Assembly (NCBI GenBank): GCA_038146785.1
Contig: JAYQSI010000019.1
Span: 124,001 to 188,000 of the forward strand
DNA: 64,000 nucleotides
Direction: 5' to 3'
Source of the DNA: VMDJ01 sp038146785
GTDB lineage: Bacteria > Pseudomonadota > Gammaproteobacteria > Chromatiales > Chromatiaceae
Of this stretch, positions 59,391 through 64,000 are shown piece by piece (within the stretch, counting starts at the first letter, position 1; each line of letters opens with the position of its first letter). The notes under the pieces were generated by a model, which was given only the letters and a program-made list of their open reading frames with translations, was not told the origin of the DNA and did not search any database. Made by a program: the position numbers and the translations under genes.

Positions 59391-60365
59391 TTAGCGAACG
59401 ACGCGGCGGTCTTTACAGGCCGCACAAACGCTAACTTCAGCCGGATCTCGACCTTCGTAGAACTCACGCAGCATATCGATGTAGCGAACCGCTGCTGGCG
59501 ATAAGAACTTACCGCGACGAGAAACGATGCCATAGCTGCGTGTTGGGAATAGGTTGCCCAGCGGGATCGCACAGATATCGTCATCACCCATCAAACAGAT
59601 GTCAGTCACGATGGAGATGCCCATGTTCATCTTCACGTACTTCTTAATGACTTCCCAGCCGCCAGCTTCCAGAGACACATTCAGCTTCAGGCTGTTTTGT
59701 TCAAATACGTTTTCAACAATGCGCCAAGTCGATAGGTGACGTGGTGGCAAGATCAAACCGTGTTGAGAGATCTCTTCAAGCGTGATTTCACGTTTCTTAG
59801 CCAACGGATGGTCTTTAGAACAGATCAGCGCAGGGTAGTAGGTGACAATCGGCTCATAGCGGATGTCATCTGGAATATCGATCATCGAGCCCACAGCAAA
59901 GTCACACTGATCTGAGCGGATCATTGAGAGACCGTCACGACCAGTCACATTGTGCAGTTTCATGCTGATGCCGGGATATTCGTCCGAGAATGCCTTGGTG
60001 ACATCAGGAAGGACATACAGAATCGTCGATTCACCCGCCGCAATATTGAGCTCACCACGCTGTAGATCGCCCATATGCGCTGCAAAAGACTCACCGAGGC
60101 GGTCAATGCCTTCAACCAAGGGGCTAGCAAGCTGATAAAGCACCTCACCTTCAGGCGTTAGGCTGATTTTGGGGCCACGACGTTCGAAAACGGTGATCTC
60201 CATTTCACGCTCTAGCGCTTGGATTTGAAGGGTGACTGAAGGCTGGCTCAAAAACAGCATTTCTGCCGCTTCAGTGATGCTGCCGCTCTGTGCTGCGTGA
60301 CAAAACGCGCGCAACTGCTTCAAGCGATTTTGCTTGTAATAGGGTGTTTTCAGCTTAGTTGTCAT
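59391..60365 (-). CDS. LysR-family regulator, CysB-like
   Basis: A 324-residue regulator. The N-terminal winged HTH (QNRLKQLRAFCHAAQSGSITEAAEMLFLSQPSVTLQIQALEREM) is preceded by a short basic extension. The C-terminal effector domain (ELNIAAGESTILYVLPDVTKAFSDEYPGISMKLHNV) has the CysB/Cbl/NAC shape. An in-frame opening at 60428 is rejected; ATG 60365 (MTTKLKTPYYKQ) fits. It is divergent from aceA across 199 bases. CysB-like regulators bind small effectors; here a C2 compound such as glyoxylate is an attractive but unproven ligand. The C-terminus has C-x-x-C (VCAACKDRR), which could respond to redox state. Confidence 0.92.
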   Translation of the reverse strand: MTTKLKTPYYKQNRLKQLRAFCHAAQSGSITEAAEMLFLSQPSVTLQIQALEREMEITVFERRGPKISLTPEGEVLYQLASPLVEGIDRLGESFAAHMGDLQRGELNIAAGESTILYVLPDVTKAFSDEYPGISMKLHNVTGRDGLSMIRSDQCDFAVGSMIDIPDDIRYEPIVTYYPALICSKDHPLAKKREITLEEISQHGLILPPRHLSTWRIVENVFEQNSLKLNVSLEAGGWEVIKKYVKMNMGISIVTDICLMGDDDICAIPLGNLFPTRSYGIVSRRGKFLSPAAVRYIDMLREFYEGRDPAEVSVCAACKDRRVVR

Positions 60366-60564
60366 CGCTGATTGTTGTCCTTTGGTGTCGTAACTTATTG
60401 TTTTTTTTCTATTTATTAACCAACCCAATAATCTAAATTAAAACAATTGGTTTGGATTTTCGAGCGCTTGTTGGCAGTGTGCACACACCAAAATTTACCC
60501 GTAGTGCAATTCTATTACCAAAGTAGGGTGCACTGCACAAACTTTACGCATGTTAGGAGTCACC
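60366..60564. promoter_or_regulatory. LysR-aceA divergent control region
   Basis: 199 bases without a gene. It contains a 10-base palindrome GTGTGCACAC (60477-60486) and three more GTGCA/TGCAC elements (60503-60508, 60529-60534, 60534-60538) in the 60 bases upstream of aceA, plus an ACCAA...TTGGT pair near 60,419-60,450. TTAGGAGT is the aceA ribosome site. A LysR regulator would normally bind a dyad here; the repeated GTGCA is the best candidate site. Confidence 0.5.
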
Positions 60565-61872
60565 ATGGCAACTAGAGAAGAACAAATTGCAGCGCTGAAA
60601 AAAGACTGGGCTGAGAATCCTCGTTGGGCAAATGTTAAGCGCGGTTATTCAGCAGAAGACGTTGTGCGTCTGCGTGGCTCTGTGCAGCCTGAGCTGACTC
60701 TGGCAAAAATGGGCGCTGAGAAGCTGTGGGACAAGATCAACGGTGGCGCTAAGAAAGGCTACGTAAACGCATTCGGTGCGATTACTGCTGGTCAAGCGAT
60801 GCAACAAGCGAAAGCGGGCTTGGAAGCGGTTTACTTGTCAGGTTGGCAGGTTGCTGCAGACGGTAACACCTCTGAAACCATGTACCCAGACCAGTCTTTG
60901 TACGCATACGATTCAGTTCCAACCATGGTTCGCCGTATCAACAACACCTTCAAGCGCGCTGACGAGATTCAGTGGTCTAAAGGCGTTAACCCAGAAGACA
61001 AAGAGTTCGTTGATTACTTCCTCCCAATCGTTGCTGACGCAGAAGCGGGCTTCGGTGGTGTATTGAATGCATACGAGCTGATGAAGAACATGATCACTGC
61101 AGGTGCTGCAGGCGTTCACTTCGAAGACCAGCTAGCAGCGGTTAAGAAGTGTGGTCACATGGGCGGTAAGGTATTGGTACCTACCTCTGAAGCGGTTCAA
61201 AAATTGATCTCAGCTCGTTTGGCAGCTGACGTCATGGGCGTTCCAACCATCGTATTGGCACGTACTGACGCAGAAGCAGCGAACTTGTTGACCTCTGACG
61301 TTGATGAGAACGACAAGCCATTCTGTACTGGTGAGCGCACTGCTGAAGGCTTCTACCGTGTTAAGAACGGTCTTGAGCAAGCAATCAGCCGTGGTGTTGC
61401 ATATGCACCGTATGCTGACTTGGTTTGGTGTGAGACTGGTACCCCAGATATCGGCTTCGCTCGCGAATTCGCACAAGCAGTATTGGCTGAGAACCCAGGC
61501 CAGTTGTTGTCATACAACTGTTCACCTTCGTTCAACTGGAAGAAGAACTTGTCAGATTCACAAATCGCAAGCTTCCAGGAAGACTTGTCTGCACTAGGCT
61601 ACAAGTACCAGTTCATCACTTTGGCGGGTATCCACGTCAACTGGTACAACACCTTCCAGTTTGCACATGCATACGCTCAAGGCGAAGGCATGAAGCACTA
61701 CACTGAGATGGTTCAACAGCCTGAGTTTGCTGCACGTGATCAAGGTTACACCTTCGTATCTCACCAGCAGGAAGTTGGCGCAGGTTACTTCGATGACGTA
61801 ACTACCGTTATCCAAGGTGGCGCTTCTTCTGTAACTGCACTGACTGGTTCTACCGAAGAAGAGCAGTTCTAA
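60565..61872 (+). CDS. aceA: Isocitrate lyase
   Basis: Cleaves isocitrate to succinate and glyoxylate. The 435-residue product has KKGYVNAFGAITAGQAMQQ, LSGWQVAADGNTSETMYPDQSLY, DYFLPIVADAEAGFGG, FEDQLAAVKKCGHMGGKVLVPT with the catalytic K-K-C-G-H at residues 194-198 (Cys196), FCTGERTAEGF and YNCSPSFNWKKNLSD. GGAGTCACC before ATG 60565 is a good ribosome site; an upstream TTG/ATG at 60550 is rejected. Regulated most likely by the divergent LysR protein. A terminator ends the gene. Confidence 0.98.
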   Translation: MATREEQIAALKKDWAENPRWANVKRGYSAEDVVRLRGSVQPELTLAKMGAEKLWDKINGGAKKGYVNAFGAITAGQAMQQAKAGLEAVYLSGWQVAADGNTSETMYPDQSLYAYDSVPTMVRRINNTFKRADEIQWSKGVNPEDKEFVDYFLPIVADAEAGFGGVLNAYELMKNMITAGAAGVHFEDQLAAVKKCGHMGGKVLVPTSEAVQKLISARLAADVMGVPTIVLARTDAEAANLLTSDVDENDKPFCTGERTAEGFYRVKNGLEQAISRGVAYAPYADLVWCETGTPDIGFAREFAQAVLAENPGQLLSYNCSPSFNWKKNLSDSQIASFQEDLSALGYKYQFITLAGIHVNWYNTFQFAHAYAQGEGMKHYTEMVQQPEFAARDQGYTFVSHQQEVGAGYFDDVTTVIQGGASSVTALTGSTEEEQF

Positions 61873-61922
61873 GCCTCCTCTCCAAGTGTTCTTTTGATGA
61901 GTTTGAACTCTTGGAAATTAGC

Positions 61923-61958
61923 ACCGGTTCGTCACTTAGGTGGCGGACCGGTTTTTTT
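61923..61958 (+). terminator. Terminator of aceA
   Basis: ACCGGTTCGTCAC-TTAG-GTGGCGGACCGGT: a 13-pair stem (two G-U pairs) followed by seven T residues, 50 bases past the aceA stop. It lies inside the frame that opens ATG at 61897, so aceK should start downstream of it. Confidence 0.82.
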
Positions 61959-61974
61959 ATCGGATAATGATGGG

Positions 61975-63729
61975 GTGAGTAGCGGAGCACCTTCATCTTT
62001 TGATCCAGAGCGTTATCAAACAGCGCGTGAAATTGCGCATGCTGTGTTGATGGCTTTCAATCGTCACTTCCGCATCTTTCGCGAACATACCCAAGCGGCT
62101 CGGCAACACTACATAGATGGTGATTGGAGTGCGGCAACTCAAAACACCAGTGATCGAATCAGCTTGTATGACATGCGTGTTAAAGAAGCGATTGCTGATC
62201 TGCGTGAACGGTTTGATTTAGAAGCGCCTGATCAGGCGTTGCTGCAAGAAGTAAAGTTTCAATACCTCGGTATGCTCTACGATCATTTGCAGCCAGAGCT
62301 TGCAGAGACGTTCTATAACTCGTGTTTTGTGGGATTGTTTGAGCGCGCCTTCTATCACAACGCCAATATATTCGTGCGTCCTTCAGTTTCAACAGAGCGT
62401 ATTGAAGGTGAACATCCGCCGTTTAGAAGCTTTTACCCAACGCAAGATGGTTGGCGATTAAGCTTTAGTCGCTTGCTCGACAGTATTGATTTAGGCGTAC
62501 CTTTTGAAGATAAGCGCCGTGATTTGAAGCACCTTATTTCATTTGCAAAAAACTTTAAGAACACATCGGGGTATGTGGCAAAGCACTTCCAGATCCAAGT
62601 GCTCAATACGGTTTTTTATCGGAACAAAGCGGCTTACATCATTGGTCGTGCGTTGAATGGTGTTGAAGTTCAGCCGTTTATCCTGCCGTTATTGCGTAAT
62701 CGTAAAGGCGAGATCTTTATTGATGCTGTCGTGAGTGAGCAAAATGATGTGACGAATGTCTTTTCGTTTGCACGAACCTATTTCATGGCGGATTGTGAAG
62801 TGCCTTCATCGGTGGTGCGTTTCTTGCGCAGTATTTTGCCGGGCAAGTCATCAGCAGACTTATATACCTCGATTGGTTTTCACAAGCAGGGTAAGGCAGA
62901 GTTCTATCGTGACTTCTTAGATCATTTGCGTAACTCAAGCGATCGCTTCCAGATAGCGCCCGGTATTAAAGGCATGGTGATGTTGGTGTTCAACCTGCCG
63001 TCTTATCCTTATGTGTTTAAGGTCATCCGAGATAACTTCGGTAGTGCAAAAAAAGTGACCGAGCGAGAAGTTATCGAGAAGAATCGTTTTATCAAACGAC
63101 GTGATCGTGTAGGTCGCATGGCAGATACATGGGAGTTCTCGCATGCGGCATTCCCTTTAGATCGTTTTGATCCTGAGTTACTCGAAGAGCTCAAGAGTGA
63201 AGCGGCGAATAAAGTCACGATTGAAAACGATCGCGTGGTTATCTCGCACTTATATATAGAACGTCGTTTGAATCCTTTGAACTTGTATCTCGAGCAAGTG
63301 GATGAAGAGAAACAACGTCTCGCGATGCGCGAATATGGCAATGCATTAAGAGAGATTGCGGCCTCTGGAATCTTCCCTGGGGACCTCCTTTTGAAGAATT
63401 TCGGGGTCACAAGACACGGTCGCGTTATTTTTTATGATTATGACGAGATAGTCCCAATTAATGAGTGTCGCTTCCGTGAAATTCCTGAAGCGATGACGCC
63501 AGAACAAGAGATGGCATCTGAGCCGTGGTACAGCATTGCCGAAAATGACGTGTTCCCAGAAGAGTTTATGACGTTTTTGATGAACAATCCGGCGTGGCGA
63601 AAATTGTTCCGTGAGGAACATGGCGGCCTGGCTGAGGCATCAACTTGGCGTGATCTTCAAGAGATTGCGGCGCGCGGAAAGTCTCTCGACGTTTATCCTT
63701 ATCGCAGATCGATAAGTTTTCCTAGATAA
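61975..63729 (+). CDS. aceK: Isocitrate dehydrogenase kinase/phosphatase AceK
   Basis: AceK phosphorylates isocitrate dehydrogenase, diverting isocitrate to the glyoxylate shunt, and reverses this. From GTG 61975 the product is 584 residues, close to the usual 570-600; an ATG at 61897 would add 26 residues encoded by the aceA terminator and is rejected. Family motifs: AFNRHFRIFREHTQAARQHY, NTVFYRNKAAYIIGRALNG, SLGFHKQGKAEFYRDFL-type segment (SIGFHKQGKAEFYRDF), GIKGMVMLVFNLPSYPYVFKVIRDNFG and a C-terminal phosphatase/kinase core with NFGVTRHGRVIFYDYDEI, containing the D-Y-D catalytic Asp. No aceBAK operon; the usual aceB is replaced by the separate glcB. Confidence 0.93.
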   Translation: MSSGAPSSFDPERYQTAREIAHAVLMAFNRHFRIFREHTQAARQHYIDGDWSAATQNTSDRISLYDMRVKEAIADLRERFDLEAPDQALLQEVKFQYLGMLYDHLQPELAETFYNSCFVGLFERAFYHNANIFVRPSVSTERIEGEHPPFRSFYPTQDGWRLSFSRLLDSIDLGVPFEDKRRDLKHLISFAKNFKNTSGYVAKHFQIQVLNTVFYRNKAAYIIGRALNGVEVQPFILPLLRNRKGEIFIDAVVSEQNDVTNVFSFARTYFMADCEVPSSVVRFLRSILPGKSSADLYTSIGFHKQGKAEFYRDFLDHLRNSSDRFQIAPGIKGMVMLVFNLPSYPYVFKVIRDNFGSAKKVTEREVIEKNRFIKRRDRVGRMADTWEFSHAAFPLDRFDPELLEELKSEAANKVTIENDRVVISHLYIERRLNPLNLYLEQVDEEKQRLAMREYGNALREIAASGIFPGDLLLKNFGVTRHGRVIFYDYDEIVPINECRFREIPEAMTPEQEMASEPWYSIAENDVFPEEFMTFLMNNPAWRKLFREEHGGLAEASTWRDLQEIAARGKSLDVYPYRRSISFPR

Positions 63730-63790
63730 TCTTATACAGCCGTCGACCCTTAGATAACGATCGGCACTAAAGAAGTATTAGAGAGGAAGT

Positions 63791-64000
63791 ATGAAACTCA
63801 TTCTGTTAGGTGCGCCTGGCGCAGGTAAAGGCACCGTTGCAAAACTATTAACTGAAATGGATGGATCTGTTCAGATCTCAACTGGCGATATTTTGCGTGC
63901 AGCTGTTAAAGCAGGCACCGAGCTTGGCAAAAAAGCTGAAGCGGCAATGAAAGCAGGTGAGCTTGTTTCTGATGATTTGATCATGGGCATCATGGGCGAG
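63791..64000 (+). CDS. adk: Adenylate kinase, 3' end outside window
   Basis: The first 70 residues are unmistakable: MKLILLGAPGAGKGTVAKLL with the P-loop GAPGAGKGT, then ISTGDILRAAVKAGTELG and GELVSDDLIMGIM, the AMP-binding region. GAGGAAG precedes the ATG. The enzyme balances ATP, ADP and AMP. It runs off the end at 64,000. Confidence 0.97.
   Translation, partial: MKLILLGAPGAGKGTVAKLLTEMDGSVQISTGDILRAAVKAGTELGKKAEAAMKAGELVSDDLIMGIMGE

Noticed and set aside
60472..60486. Sigma-54 promoter before aceA (TTGGCAGTGTGCA)
   Set aside because: The GG and GC elements are six bases apart rather than the required ten.
1..64000. CRISPR array, prophage, transposon or toxin-antitoxin system
   Set aside because: No regularly spaced repeats, integrase, transposase, capsid/tail genes or recognisable toxin-antitoxin pair were seen on either strand.

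Overview
The window reads as one contig of a heterotrophic gammaproteobacterium, most likely free-living and aquatic. The evidence is conserved gene order: queA-tgt-yajC-secD-secF; rimP-nusA-infB-rbfA-truB-rpsO-pnp; pepA-holC divergent from lptF-lptG. It also carries a glyoxylate/glycolate set (aceA, aceK, glcB, glcD, glcE). No species can be named from the sequence alone. There is no CRISPR array, insertion sequence, phage module or rRNA.

Layout. 1-4.6 kb: end of a zinc metallopeptidase, an FAD-oxidoreductase/SelD fusion broken by two frameshifts, a small PH-domain membrane pair, a class III nucleotidyl cyclase and tRNA-Leu(CAA). 4.6-10.2 kb: queuosine genes and the Sec accessory complex. 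10.25-25.5 kb: an A/T-richer accessory block with tRNA-Ser(GGA), glycosyltransferases, five methyltransferases (one FkbM), a sulfotransferase, a 2OG-Fe(II) oxygenase, a sulfide:quinone-reductase-like flavoprotein, a TauE/SafE permease and a YadGH-type ABC exporter. It most resembles a surface-glycan synthesis and decoration locus. 25.7-34.5 kb: the translation/RNA operon from rimP to pnp, with a long structured leader. 34.5-41.2 kb: two truncated glycosyltransferases, a shortened holC, pepA, badly frameshifted lptF and lptG, and an RDD protein. 41.3-46.3 kb: a large sensor kinase with a FixJ-type regulator, and a dihydrolipoyl-dehydrogenase-like enzyme. 46.4-52.4 kb: cupin, glcE and glcD (no glcF), ppsR, pgm. 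52.4-56.5 kb: htpG with a good sigma-32 promoter and two GGDEF response regulators. 56.5-64 kb: glcB, rraA, a CysB-like LysR gene divergent from aceA, then aceK and the start of adk.

How the genes work together. aceA, glcB, aceK and glcD/glcE form a C2-metabolism region: isocitrate lyase makes glyoxylate, glycolate oxidase adds glyoxylate from glycolate, malate synthase G consumes it, and AceK controls flux at isocitrate dehydrogenase. The rimP-pnp block couples transcription, translation initiation, ribosome maturation and RNA decay.

The most striking structural feature is damage. Three junctions each join two incomplete genes: secF/acyltransferase near 10,240, UDP-glucuronate-epimerase/bolA near 25,535 and GT2/GT39 at 35,390. 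Six further loci carry frameshifts, five of them one or two single-base changes, mostly in short homopolymers; lptF and lptG carry many. Much of the damage falls on envelope-polysaccharide genes. This is either real decay of the surface-glycan/LPS machinery or the mark of chimeric joins and indel errors in the assembly. The sequence alone cannot decide, and raw reads would.
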